From Actinomadura craniellae (GTDB lineage Bacteria; Actinomycetota; Actinomycetes; Streptosporangiales; Streptosporangiaceae): a stretch of DNA of 64,000 nucleotides. This document shows positions 48,550-56,678 of this stretch, in pieces. Position 1 is the first letter of the stretch. Each line of letters begins with the position of its first letter. A program made the translations under genes and the position numbers. The notes under the pieces were generated by a model. That model was given only the letters and a program-made list of their open reading frames with translations. It ran no database searches and was not told the origin of the DNA. The stretch lies in contig NZ_QLYX01000001.1 in assembly GCF_003289645.1 (NCBI RefSeq), positions 558,001-622,000 of the forward strand, given 5' to 3'.

Positions 48550-48832
48550 CCAGCTCGCCAGCACCGTCTGCAGCACACGGGTGGTCGTCGTCCGCGCCCC
48601 CGCCGAGGAGCGACCGGAGATCGCCTGCGGCGGGGACCTGATGGTCCCCGCGGTCACCGCGCAGGCGGCGCCGTCCAGCGCGGCCGACGCCGCCACGCTC
48701 ATCGGCAAGCGCTACGTGGACGCCGGCGGGAAGCTCGAACTGCTCTGCATCTCCTCCGGCGCGGGCGAGCTGAGCTGCGCGGGCACCCCCATGACCCTCA
48801 AGGCCGCCAAGCCGCTCCCGGCCTCCGACTGA
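48500..48832 (+). CDS. Small cysteine-containing protein, unknown function
   Basis: 110 residues. It begins with a Ser/Thr/Pro-rich stretch, then RPGDQLASTVCSTRVVVVRAP and later ELLCISSGAGELSCAG. Four cysteines (about 24, 43, 82, 91) could bind a metal in a zinc-ribbon-like way, but spacing does not fit a known motif. The AAGGAG ribosome site is good and lies inside the preceding gene, with a 50-bp overlap. It immediately precedes an amidohydrolase. I do not recognise the family. Confidence 0.7.
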   Translation: MTSPSTPSTAPTLRPGDQLASTVCSTRVVVVRAPAEERPEIACGGDLMVPAVTAQAAPSSAADAATLIGKRYVDAGGKLELLCISSGAGELSCAGTPMTLKAAKPLPASD

Positions 48833-48849
48833 CACAAGGGAAAAGAGCC

Positions 48850-50148
48850 ATGAACCGCGACGACATGATCCTCATCAGCGTCGACGACCACATCATCGAG
48901 CCGCCCGACATGTTCGTGAACCACCTGCCGGAGCGGTACAAGGAGGACGCGCCGCGGCTGGTGCACCGGGACGACGGCACCGACGTCTGGCAGTTCCGGG
49001 ACACGGTGATCCCCAACGCGGCGCTGAACGCGGTCGCCGGGCGGCCCAAGGAGGAGTACGGGCTCGAACCGCAGGGCCTGGACGAGATCCGCCCCGGCTG
49101 CTACGACGTGGACGAGCGGGTCAAGGACATGAACGCCGGGGGGATCCTGGCGTCGATGAACTTCCCGTCCTTCCCCGGGTTCGCCGCCCGGCTGTTCGCC
49201 ACCGAGGACCGCGAGTTCTCGCTGGCCCTGGTCCGGGCCTACAACGACTGGCACATCGACGAGTGGTGCGGGGCCCACCCGGGCCGGTTCATCCCGATGG
49301 CGCTGCCGGTGATCTGGGACGCCGAGGCGTGCGCGCAGGAGGTCCGGCGGGTGGCGGAGAAGGGCTGCCACTCGCTGACCTTCAGCGAGAACCCCGCCGC
49401 GATGGGCTACCCGAGTTTCCACGACGAGTACTGGGACCCGCTGTGGCGGGCGCTGTGCGACACGGGCACGGTGCTGAACGTCCACATCGGCTCGTCGGGG
49501 CGGCTGGCGGTGCCCGCCGTGGACTCGCCACCGGACGTGATGATCACCCTGCAGCCGATGAACATCGTGTCGGCCGCGGCCGACCTGCTGTGGTCCCGGG
49601 TGATCAAGGAGTTCCCGGACATCAAGATCGCCCTGTCCGAGGGCGGGACCGGCTGGATCCCCTACTTCCTGGAGCGGGTGGACCGTACCTTCGAGATGCA
49701 CGCCACCTGGACGTTGCAGGACTTCGGCGGGCGGCTGCCCAGCGAGGTGTTCCGCGAGCACTTCCTGACCTGCTTCATCAGCGACCCGCTCGGGGTGAAG
49801 CTGCGGCACGACATCGGCATCGACAACATCTGCTGGGAGGCGGACTACCCGCACAGCGACTCGATGTGGCCGGGCGCGCCCGAGGAACTCCACGAGGTCC
49901 TGGAGCGCTACGAGGTGCCCGACGAGGACACCGACAAGATGACCCACCTGAACGCCATGCGCTGGTACTCCTTCGACCCCTTCTCGCACGTCCCGCGCGA
50001 TCAGGCCACCGTCGGGGCGCTGCGCCGGGCCGCCGCGGGCCACGACGTCTCCATCCAGTCCCGCAGCCACCGGATCATCGACCCCTCCGAGAAGCTGGAG
50101 GGGTACCGCATGCGGGCGCGCGCCGCCATGAAAGCGGCGGGGCGGTGA
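48850..50148 (+). CDS. Amidohydrolase-2 family protein (second copy)
   Basis: 432-residue TIM-barrel metal-dependent protein of the ACMSD/amidohydrolase-2 group. It starts ISVDDHIIEPPDMF, where DDHIIEP replaces the classic metal motif with a single His. It has LNVHIGSSG and ALSEGGTGW in the barrel and EADYPHSDS with the late catalytic Asp. It is related to the protein at 24974-26152. Such proteins decarboxylate or hydrolyse cyclic acids, sometimes as CoA esters. The GTGA overlap with the crotonase suggests sequential action. Confidence 0.9.
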   Translation: MNRDDMILISVDDHIIEPPDMFVNHLPERYKEDAPRLVHRDDGTDVWQFRDTVIPNAALNAVAGRPKEEYGLEPQGLDEIRPGCYDVDERVKDMNAGGILASMNFPSFPGFAARLFATEDREFSLALVRAYNDWHIDEWCGAHPGRFIPMALPVIWDAEACAQEVRRVAEKGCHSLTFSENPAAMGYPSFHDEYWDPLWRALCDTGTVLNVHIGSSGRLAVPAVDSPPDVMITLQPMNIVSAAADLLWSRVIKEFPDIKIALSEGGTGWIPYFLERVDRTFEMHATWTLQDFGGRLPSEVFREHFLTCFISDPLGVKLRHDIGIDNICWEADYPHSDSMWPGAPEELHEVLERYEVPDEDTDKMTHLNAMRWYSFDPFSHVPRDQATVGALRRAAAGHDVSIQSRSHRIIDPSEKLEGYRMRARAAMKAAGR

Positions 50149-50870
50149 GCGACCTGGTCCTGACCGAACGGGCCGGCGACGTCCTGGTGGTGACTCTGAA
50201 CCGGCCCGCGGCGCGCAACGCCCTCAGCCCCCAGATGATGGAGGCGCTGACGGAGGTGCTGCGGTCCGCGGACGCCGACCCGGAGGTCCGGGTGATCGTC
50301 CTGACCGGGGCGGGAGAGGTCTTCTGCGCCGGGCTCGACCTGAAGGCGTTCGCGGCGGGCGGCGACTACATGGGGCTGCTGTGGTTCTACCACAAGGGCC
50401 TCGCCACCCCGCTCGTCGCGGCGGTGAACGGCTCCGCGCTGGCCGGGGGTTTCGAGCTGCTGCTGCCGTGCGACCTGATCGTCGCGGCCGAGGGCGCCCT
50501 GCTCGGCATCCCCGAGGTCAAGCGGGGGCTGTTCGCGGCGGGCGGCGGGACGATGCTCACCGAGCGGATCCCCTTCGCCGTGGCGCTGGAGATGGGGCTG
50601 ACCGGCGACTCGATCACGGCCGAGCGGGCCCGGGAGGTCGGGCTGGTGAACCGGGTCGTCCCCGCCGACCGGGTGCTGCCCGAGGCGCTCGACCTGGCCG
50701 GGCGGATCGCCGAGAACGGCCCGCTGGGCGTCGCCATCACCAAGAGGCTGATGCGCCGCCGCCGGTGGGGCACACCCGAGGACGTCAAGGAGATCTTCGG
50801 CAGCGCCGACGCCAAGGAGGGCGCCCGCGCGTTCGCCGAGCGCCGGCCGCCGGTGTGGACCGGGAAGTGA
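50145..50870 (+). CDS. Enoyl-CoA hydratase (both catalytic Glu present)
   Basis: 241-residue crotonase. It has FCAGLDLKAF and GSALAGGFELLLPCDLIVA. The positions of crotonase Glu144 (GFELL) and Glu164 (IPEVKRG) are both Glu, so it is the one crotonase in the window with a complete hydratase site. It should add water across a 2-enoyl-CoA double bond. GTG start overlaps the amidohydrolase stop. The ligase at 51008 follows after 137 bp. Confidence 0.92.
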   Translation: MSDLVLTERAGDVLVVTLNRPAARNALSPQMMEALTEVLRSADADPEVRVIVLTGAGEVFCAGLDLKAFAAGGDYMGLLWFYHKGLATPLVAAVNGSALAGGFELLLPCDLIVAAEGALLGIPEVKRGLFAAGGGTMLTERIPFAVALEMGLTGDSITAERAREVGLVNRVVPADRVLPEALDLAGRIAENGPLGVAITKRLMRRRRWGTPEDVKEIFGSADAKEGARAFAERRPPVWTGK

Positions 50871-51007
50871 CGGCGCGGAGCTGAGCGGCGGGCGGCGACC
50901 TCCGTGGTCGTCGACCCGCCACGCCTGAAACCTCGGGTCGCGCCCACCACCCGGAGGTGCTTGCGCGCGCCGGCCCGCACCACCCCGGACTCCCAGGGAG
51001 AGCGTTG

Positions 51008-52537
51008 ATGAATCTGGCCATGATCCTCGACATGGTCGCCGACGGGATGGCCGACCGCGTCCTGGTCGGCGACCGGGCCACCGGCCTCACCGCGGCCGAC
51101 CTGCGTACCCGGGCCGTGGCGGGCGCCGCCCTCGTCTCCGTGGCGGGCGCGGACCGGCTCGTCTACCTCGGCGGGAACGGCCCGGCGTTCCCGGTGGCGC
51201 TGTTCGCCGCCACGCTGGCCGGCGTCCCGTTCCTGCCGCTGAACTACCGGCTCAGCGCCGATCAGCTCGACGAGGTGATGAGCCGGCAGGACGCGCCGCT
51301 GGTCGTCACGGACACCCCGGAGCGGGTGCCCGGGGCGCGGACCGCCGGCCTGGCGGAGTTCCAGCGGCTGCCCGCCGCCGGGCCGGCACCGCGCTCGGCG
51401 CACGACATCGACCCCGAGGCGGTCGCCGTGCTGCTGATGACGAGCGGCACCACCGCGGCGCCCAAGAGCGCGGTGCTGCGGCACCGGCACCTGGTCTCCT
51501 ACCTCTTCGGGTCGGTCGAGTTCGGCTCCGCGGCCGCGACCGACGCCACGCTGGTCAGCGTCCCTCCGTACCACATCGCGGCGGTGGCGAACGCGCTGTC
51601 CAACCTCTACTCCGGCCGCCGGGTTGCCTACCTCGACCGGTTCACCGCCGCCGGCTGGCTCGACGCCGTCGAGCGCGAGGGCATCACGCACGCCATGGTC
51701 GTGCCGACCATGCTGGTGCGGATCGTCGCCGAGCTGAAGGCGCGCGGCCGGCGGGCGCCCGCGCACCTGCGCTCCGTCTCCTACGGCGGAGCGAAGATCT
51801 CCGCCGAGGTCGTCGCCGAGGCGCTGCGGCTGTTTCCGGATACCGGCTTCGTCAACGCCTACGGGCTCACCGAGACCGCGTCGTCGGTCGCGGTGCTGGG
51901 CCCCGACGACCACCGCGCGACGGTGAACAGCCCCGATCCGGCGGTCCGGGCCCGGCTGGGCTCGGTCGGCCGGGCGCTGCCGGCGGTGGAGATCGAGGTC
52001 CGCGACCCCGCGGGGAACCCCTGCCGGCCGGGGGAGACCGGTGACATCGTCGTGCGCGGCGCGCAGGTGGCGGGCGAGTACGTCGAGTCGGGCAGCCTGG
52101 TCGGCGGCGACGGCTGGTTCCCCACCCGGGACCGGGGCCACCTCGACGAGGAGGGGTTCCTCTTCGTCCAGGGCCGGGCCGATGACACGATCATCCGCGG
52201 CGGCGAGAACATCGCCCCCGCCGAGATCGAGGACGTGCTGAGCCGGCACGAGGCGGTCCTCGAATGCGCCGTGGCCGGCGTGCCCGACACCGAGTGGGGC
52301 CAGCGCATCGCGGCGTTCGTCGTCCTGCGGCCGGAGCACCGGGCCGAGCCGGCGGAGCTGCGGGAGTGGGCCCGCGGGCGGCTGCGCGGCTCGAAGACCC
52401 CCGACGACGTCGTGCTCCTCGACGAGCTGCCGGCGACGCCGACAGGCAAGATCCTGCGCCGCGAGCTCGTGGCCCTGCTCCAGGACGGGCTGCAGGACGG
52501 GCTCCAAGACGGGCTCCGGGAGGGTGCCCGGCCGTAG
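51008..52537 (+). CDS. AMP-forming acyl-CoA synthetase (paralogue B)
   Basis: 509-residue ANL ligase. It has LLMTSGTTAAPKSAVLRH, PPYHIAAVANALSNLYSGRR, VNAYGLTETASSVAVLGPDD, DDTIIRGGENIAPAEIEDVL and TPTGKILRRELV. It is the paralogue of the ligase at 37337-38782 and faces the same type of acid or an isomer. The ATG follows GGGAGAG. The C-terminus has an unusual LQDGLQDGLQDG tail encoded by a 12-bp tandem repeat (52478-52524), probably from replication slippage. No GAGAAT palindrome is seen in its 137-bp upstream gap, so it is likely co-transcribed with the transporter operon. Confidence 0.92.
   Translation: MNLAMILDMVADGMADRVLVGDRATGLTAADLRTRAVAGAALVSVAGADRLVYLGGNGPAFPVALFAATLAGVPFLPLNYRLSADQLDEVMSRQDAPLVVTDTPERVPGARTAGLAEFQRLPAAGPAPRSAHDIDPEAVAVLLMTSGTTAAPKSAVLRHRHLVSYLFGSVEFGSAAATDATLVSVPPYHIAAVANALSNLYSGRRVAYLDRFTAAGWLDAVEREGITHAMVVPTMLVRIVAELKARGRRAPAHLRSVSYGGAKISAEVVAEALRLFPDTGFVNAYGLTETASSVAVLGPDDHRATVNSPDPAVRARLGSVGRALPAVEIEVRDPAGNPCRPGETGDIVVRGAQVAGEYVESGSLVGGDGWFPTRDRGHLDEEGFLFVQGRADDTIIRGGENIAPAEIEDVLSRHEAVLECAVAGVPDTEWGQRIAAFVVLRPEHRAEPAELREWARGRLRGSKTPDDVVLLDELPATPTGKILRRELVALLQDGLQDGLQDGLREGARP
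52478..52524 (+). repeat. 12-bp tandem repeat, about four units
   Basis: Units CTCCAGGACGGG, CTGCAGGACGGG, CTCCAAGACGGG and a partial CTCCGGGAGGG encode a repeated Leu-Gln-Asp-Gly tail on the ligase. It stays in frame. Confidence 0.75.
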
Positions 52538-52837
52538 CGCCATGGCTTCCGGACCGCCGAACGCCGTTGGCGTAAACTGGCGGGCGGTTCAGCCGAGCGG
52601 CCGACCGTGATCGCTTCGTCGCAGGGCGTTCCCGCCGGCGCGGGCCCGCGCCCGTCCGACACCCCAGCTGCCGATCCCGGTGCGATCACCCGCACCCGCC
52701 CGGCGGGAGGCGAGCACCATGACATCCGTGCCACCGGGCCCGACCGGCCGGCCGTTAGCCACGGCCGGGTCTCGTGATCGCCGGTGACGGCGGGCCGGAT
52801 GGGGATGAGCGCGGTGCGGGTGACCAGGAGGGCACGG
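52538..52837. other. Intergenic region before the TetR gene
   Basis: 300 bp of GC-rich sequence. No GAGAAT palindrome and no clear gene. In-frame sequence immediately upstream of 52838 could extend the TetR protein. I see no terminator hairpin after the ligase. Confidence 0.45.
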
Positions 52838-53515
52838 GTGACGGGAAAAGAGGCGGCCGACGTCGTGAGCGGCGAGAGCGCCGGGCCGGCCGGGGTGCGG
52901 CCGCCCAGCCCCCGTGAGGTGCGCCGCCGGCAGCGCATCGAGCTGAGCCGGGAGCAACTGCTCGAAACCGCCGAGGAACTCTTCGCCGAACGCGGCTACT
53001 ACGAGACGAGCCTCAAGGACGTGGCCGAGATCTGCGAGTTCTCGGTCGCCTCCATCTACACCTTCTTCGACAACAAGGAGGACCTCTACCTGGCGGTCCT
53101 GATGCGGCGCGGCGCCGGGCAGCGTGAGGAGATGGGCCGGCTCGCGGCCGAGGAGATGCCCGCCGACGAGCGGCTGATCGCGATGGTGCAGGCGCAGATC
53201 GAGCGCCGGCAGAAGTACCCCGCCTGGGCCCAGCTGCACGCCCAGATGACCAAGATCGGACGGCGGGCCGCCGGCGACATCCCGGAGGTCTACAAGAACT
53301 TCTACTACGAGATCGTCGGCCTCCTGGCCGGGGTCATCGCGGAGGGGCAGCACGAGGGCCGGCTCCGCCCCGGCGACCCGCACGCCCTGGCCCGGCTCTG
53401 CAGCGCGCTCATCGACAGCTTCACCCTGATGGACCCGATGATCAGCCACGAACCCGAGGGCATCAACGCCGAGGAGTTCCTGCGCTTCATCCGCGAAACC
53501 TTCACCATGAACTGA
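52838..53515 (+). CDS. TetR-family regulator
   Basis: 225 residues. About 35 residues of low-complexity, charged N-terminus precede the TetR domain; the helix-turn-helix is TSLKDVAEICEFSVASIYTFF. The C-terminal domain starts after NKEDLYLAVLM. I chose GTG 52838 because AGGAGG lies six bases upstream; earlier in-frame starts exist at 52784. It lies at the right edge of the island but no GAGAAT palindrome is near it, so its targets are unclear. It could respond to acyl-CoA by analogy with relatives. Confidence 0.88.
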   Translation: MTGKEAADVVSGESAGPAGVRPPSPREVRRRQRIELSREQLLETAEELFAERGYYETSLKDVAEICEFSVASIYTFFDNKEDLYLAVLMRRGAGQREEMGRLAAEEMPADERLIAMVQAQIERRQKYPAWAQLHAQMTKIGRRAAGDIPEVYKNFYYEIVGLLAGVIAEGQHEGRLRPGDPHALARLCSALIDSFTLMDPMISHEPEGINAEEFLRFIRETFTMN

Positions 53516-53598
53516 CCCGTTCGACAATGGGCCCGTAGGCCCTGGGCCGTTAGGTCCATAGACCCTGTTTTCTCTGTATTGCAGCATGTGATCATGTT

Positions 53599-53635
53599 CC
53601 GCGCGAACATTTATCCCAGCTGGGTGTTCGCGCGG
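53599..53635. repeat. Nested inverted repeat upstream of the secreted-protein gene
   Basis: Arms CCGCGCGAACA (53599-53609) and TGTTCGCGCGG (53625-53635) are perfectly complementary and flank the palindrome CCCAGCTGGG (53615-53624). A second repeat ATGTTC-N5-GAACAT (53594-53610) overlaps the left arm. It could be an RNA switch-like hairpin in the 5' untranslated region, a terminator for the TetR gene, or an operator. Confidence 0.55.
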
Positions 53636-53692
53636 GATTTCCATTCATGCGCCGATGCTGAAAAGCTCGGCAGGTCAAATGCAGGGAGTCGT

Positions 53693-54127
53693 ATGAGTAT
53701 CCGCTCGAACCGTTTCAGAATTCGCCTCGCGATGCTGGCCGCCGTGCCCGCCGTGGCGGCGTCCGCCGTGGTCGTCGGCACCGCCACCCCGGCGCTGGCC
53801 GCCTGCGGGCAGGTCGGTGGCGACTTCACGCATATGCACAACGTCTCGCGGGTCACGTTCACCGCGGTCAAGAACTGCTCGAACAACGACATCCGCGTGT
53901 ACGGACGTCTCTACGACACGCTGAACGACAACCGCAGCGTCCGCCTGGACATCAAGTACGGCGGCGGTACCTTCGGCAACGACTTCGTCCGGTGGGGCGG
54001 CGGGTACAACACCAGCACCCCGTTCGACCACAACGCCGGTGACACCGGCGCTTACGTCGAACTCTGCATGTTCGCGTACAACAGCTTCGGGCAGAGCAGC
54101 ACCGACTGCGAGTCCTATTACTTCTGA
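53693..54127 (+). CDS. Small secreted cysteine-containing protein, unknown function
   Basis: 144 residues. An N-terminal signal peptide (RSNRFRIRLAML followed by an Ala/Val-rich core and cleavage near TPALAA) gives a mature chain of about 106 residues. The mature part has four cysteines, likely two disulfides, and aromatic/Asn-rich strands such as VYGRLYDTLNDNRSVRL, suggesting a compact beta-rich extracellular protein. I do not recognise the family. The ATG follows GGGAG. It is monocistronic, with a large nested hairpin upstream and a perfect hairpin downstream. Confidence 0.8.
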   Translation: MSIRSNRFRIRLAMLAAVPAVAASAVVVGTATPALAACGQVGGDFTHMHNVSRVTFTAVKNCSNNDIRVYGRLYDTLNDNRSVRLDIKYGGGTFGNDFVRWGGGYNTSTPFDHNAGDTGAYVELCMFAYNSFGQSSTDCESYYF

Positions 54128-54514
54128 CCCGCCGCCCTTCGCCGGGACCTCCCCGTTCCCCGGCTCCTGACGGCGCCGCCCAGGTAGGACGTCGGCCCGT
54201 TGCGACGGCAACGGGCCGACCGGCCGGTACCGGCCGACGTACGGATCGCGTCCACCGCGAGCGGCCTTTCCGGTGCGGACGCCCGCCGCCGAGGCGGGGC
54301 GGGTGACCGGCCAGGCCCGAAATCCGGTCGCCGGCCTGTCCGAAGGGAGAGGCCCGCGGGTGTGCGTCCCGGATCGGGCGATGCGCCGGACAGATGGCCG
54401 TGGACTCGTAAGATATGGGGCCGGGCCGGCGTATCGGCCTGGGGGCGCAGCGGCTGATCAGCCGGCGGGAAGTCCTCACGTATTGCTTCGGCGGGTTCTT
54501 TTCGGGAGGAATAC
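54128..54514. other. Intergenic region with hairpin and palindrome, upstream of htpG
   Basis: 387 bp. It holds the terminator hairpin at 54191-54220, the adjacent 16-bp palindrome CGGCCGGTACCGGCCG at 54221-54236, and then sequence leading to the htpG promoter. I could not identify a heat-shock operator such as CIRCE or HAIR. Confidence 0.55.
54191..54220 (+). terminator. Hairpin terminator
   Basis: Perfect 13-bp stem (54191-54203 with 54208-54220) and a GACG loop, 64 bp after the secreted-protein stop codon. Confidence 0.75.
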
Positions 54515-56422
54515 ATGGACGCACGGACGGAGACCCTGGAGTTCCAGGCGGAGGCGCGCGAACTGCTGCGGTTGGTGATCCATTCGATCTACTCGAACAA
54601 GGACATCTTCCTCCGCGAGCTCATCTCCAACGCCTCCGACGCCCTCGACAAACTGCGGCTGGAGGCGCTGCGCACCCCGGACCTGCACGTCGACGCCTCC
54701 GACCCGCACATCCTGCTGGAGATCGACAAGGAGCGGCGGACGCTGACGGTCCGCGACAACGGCATCGGGATGTCCCGCGACGAGGTCGTTGAGCTGATCG
54801 GCACCATCGCCAAGTCCGGCACCGCCGAGCTGCTGCAGCGGCTGCGGGAGTCCCGGGACGCCGCGGCCTCCCAGGACCTCATCGGGCAGTTCGGCGTGGG
54901 CTTCTACGCCAGCTTCATGGTGGCCGACAAGGTGACGCTGCTGACCCGGCGCGCCGGGGAGACCCAGGCGACCCGCTGGGAGTCCGCCGGCGAGGGCAGC
55001 TACACGATCGAGTCGGTCGAGGACGCGCCGCAGGGCACCTCGGTCACCCTGCACCTCAAGCCGGAGGACAAGGAGGACCACCTCTTCGACTACGCCGACC
55101 CCTGGAAGATCAGGGAGATCGTGCGGCGCTACTCCGACTTCATCACCTGGCCGATCAGGATGGCCGCGGAGGGGCAGGCCGACGGCGACGCTCCCGCGGT
55201 GGAGACCGTCAACTCGATGAAGGCGCTCTGGGCGCGGCCCAGGGACGAGGTCACCGACGCCGAGTACCACGAGTTCTACAAGCACATCAGCCACGACTGG
55301 ACCGACCCGCTGGAGACCGTCCGGCTCCAGGCGGAGGGGACGTTCGAGTACCAGGCGCTGCTGTTCATCCCGTCCCACGCGCCGCTGGACCTGTTCATGC
55401 GGGAGCACCGACGCGGCGTCCAGCTGTACGTCAAGCGGGTGTTCATCATGGACGACTGCGAGGCGCTCATGCCGGAGTACCTGCGCTTCGTCAAGGGCGT
55501 GGTGGACGCCCAGGACCTGTCGCTCAACGTGTCCCGGGAGATCCTGCAGCACGACCGGCAGATCCAGCTGATGCGCCGGCGGCTGGTCAAGAAGGTGCTG
55601 GCTACGGTGAAGACGATGCTGGCCGACCACCCCGACCGCTACCGCACGTTCTGGACGGAGTTCGGGGCGGCCGTCAAGGAAGGGCTGGTCAACGACCCCG
55701 ACAACCGGGACGCCATCCTCGACATCGTCTCGTTCGCGTCCACGGACGACCCGGAGGAGGTCACCACGCTGCGGGGCTACGTGGAGCGGATGAAGGACGG
55801 CCAGGAGCACGTCTACTACCTCACGGGCGCGTCGCGGTCGGCCATCGAGAACTCGCCGCACATGGAGGCGTTCCGGGCGAAGGGTCACGAGGTCCTGATC
55901 CTCACGGACCCGGTCGACGAGATGTGGGTGGAGTCGGTTCCGGAGTTCGGGGGGAAGCGGTTCCAGTCGATCGCCAAGGGCCAGGTCGACCTCGACGACG
56001 AGGACACCGCCGAGGCCGACCGCGAGAAGCGGCGGGAGGACTTCGCCCCGCTGCTGACCTGGCTGACGGAGACGCTCGCGGAGAACGTGAAGGAGGTCCG
56101 GCTGTCCACCCGCCTGACCACCTCGCCCGCCTGCATCGTCGGGGACGCGAACGACATCACCCCGACCCTGGAGCGGATGTACCGCGCCGCGGGCCAGGAC
56201 CTGCCGCCCATCAAGCGCATCCTCGAACTCAACCCCGAGCACCCGCTGGTGACCGGGCTGCGGGACGCCCACGCCGCCCGTACGGACGGGACGGACCTGA
56301 CCGGGCTGGCCGAGACCGCCGAACTGCTGTACGGGATGGCGCTGCTCGCCGAGGGCGGCGAACTCGCCGATCCGCCGCGGTTCACCCGCCTGCTCGCCGA
56401 CCGGCTGGCGCACACTCTGTGA
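54515..56422 (+). CDS. htpG: Chaperone HtpG (bacterial Hsp90)
   Basis: 635-residue Hsp90. The N-terminal ATP-binding GHKL domain shows the four family segments: SNASDALDKLR, DNGIGMSRDE, GQFGVGFYASF and GTSVTLHL. The middle domain (about 220-480) has FEYQALLFIPSHAPLD and the C-terminal dimerisation domain follows. It lacks the C-terminal MEEVD of eukaryotic forms, as expected. It refolds and stabilises client proteins in the cytoplasm. The ATG follows GGGAGG. No functional link to the catabolic island is apparent; it marks the return to ordinary chromosome. Confidence 0.97.
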   Translation: MDARTETLEFQAEARELLRLVIHSIYSNKDIFLRELISNASDALDKLRLEALRTPDLHVDASDPHILLEIDKERRTLTVRDNGIGMSRDEVVELIGTIAKSGTAELLQRLRESRDAAASQDLIGQFGVGFYASFMVADKVTLLTRRAGETQATRWESAGEGSYTIESVEDAPQGTSVTLHLKPEDKEDHLFDYADPWKIREIVRRYSDFITWPIRMAAEGQADGDAPAVETVNSMKALWARPRDEVTDAEYHEFYKHISHDWTDPLETVRLQAEGTFEYQALLFIPSHAPLDLFMREHRRGVQLYVKRVFIMDDCEALMPEYLRFVKGVVDAQDLSLNVSREILQHDRQIQLMRRRLVKKVLATVKTMLADHPDRYRTFWTEFGAAVKEGLVNDPDNRDAILDIVSFASTDDPEEVTTLRGYVERMKDGQEHVYYLTGASRSAIENSPHMEAFRAKGHEVLILTDPVDEMWVESVPEFGGKRFQSIAKGQVDLDDEDTAEADREKRREDFAPLLTWLTETLAENVKEVRLSTRLTTSPACIVGDANDITPTLERMYRAAGQDLPPIKRILELNPEHPLVTGLRDAHAARTDGTDLTGLAETAELLYGMALLAEGGELADPPRFTRLLADRLAHTL

Positions 56423-56678
56423 CCTGGACACCCGCGAGCCCGATTGCGCAAGCGACACGCCGCGGCTTTTCTGAAAAATGCCACTCTATACGTCGCATTT
56501 ATCCCTATTTTGGGAGCATATGAAAAAATGCGCTTGTTTCGGCTTCGGCCTCGGGTAGGAGATCGCTAGTCCGAGAGTTGCTCGTTAAGCAACAAGACAC
56601 ATGCCAGAGCGGGCAGCCAACACGGGTGCCAGCCGCCAGGTCGGTGACTGGCGACCACCGATGACATCGGAGGCCACA

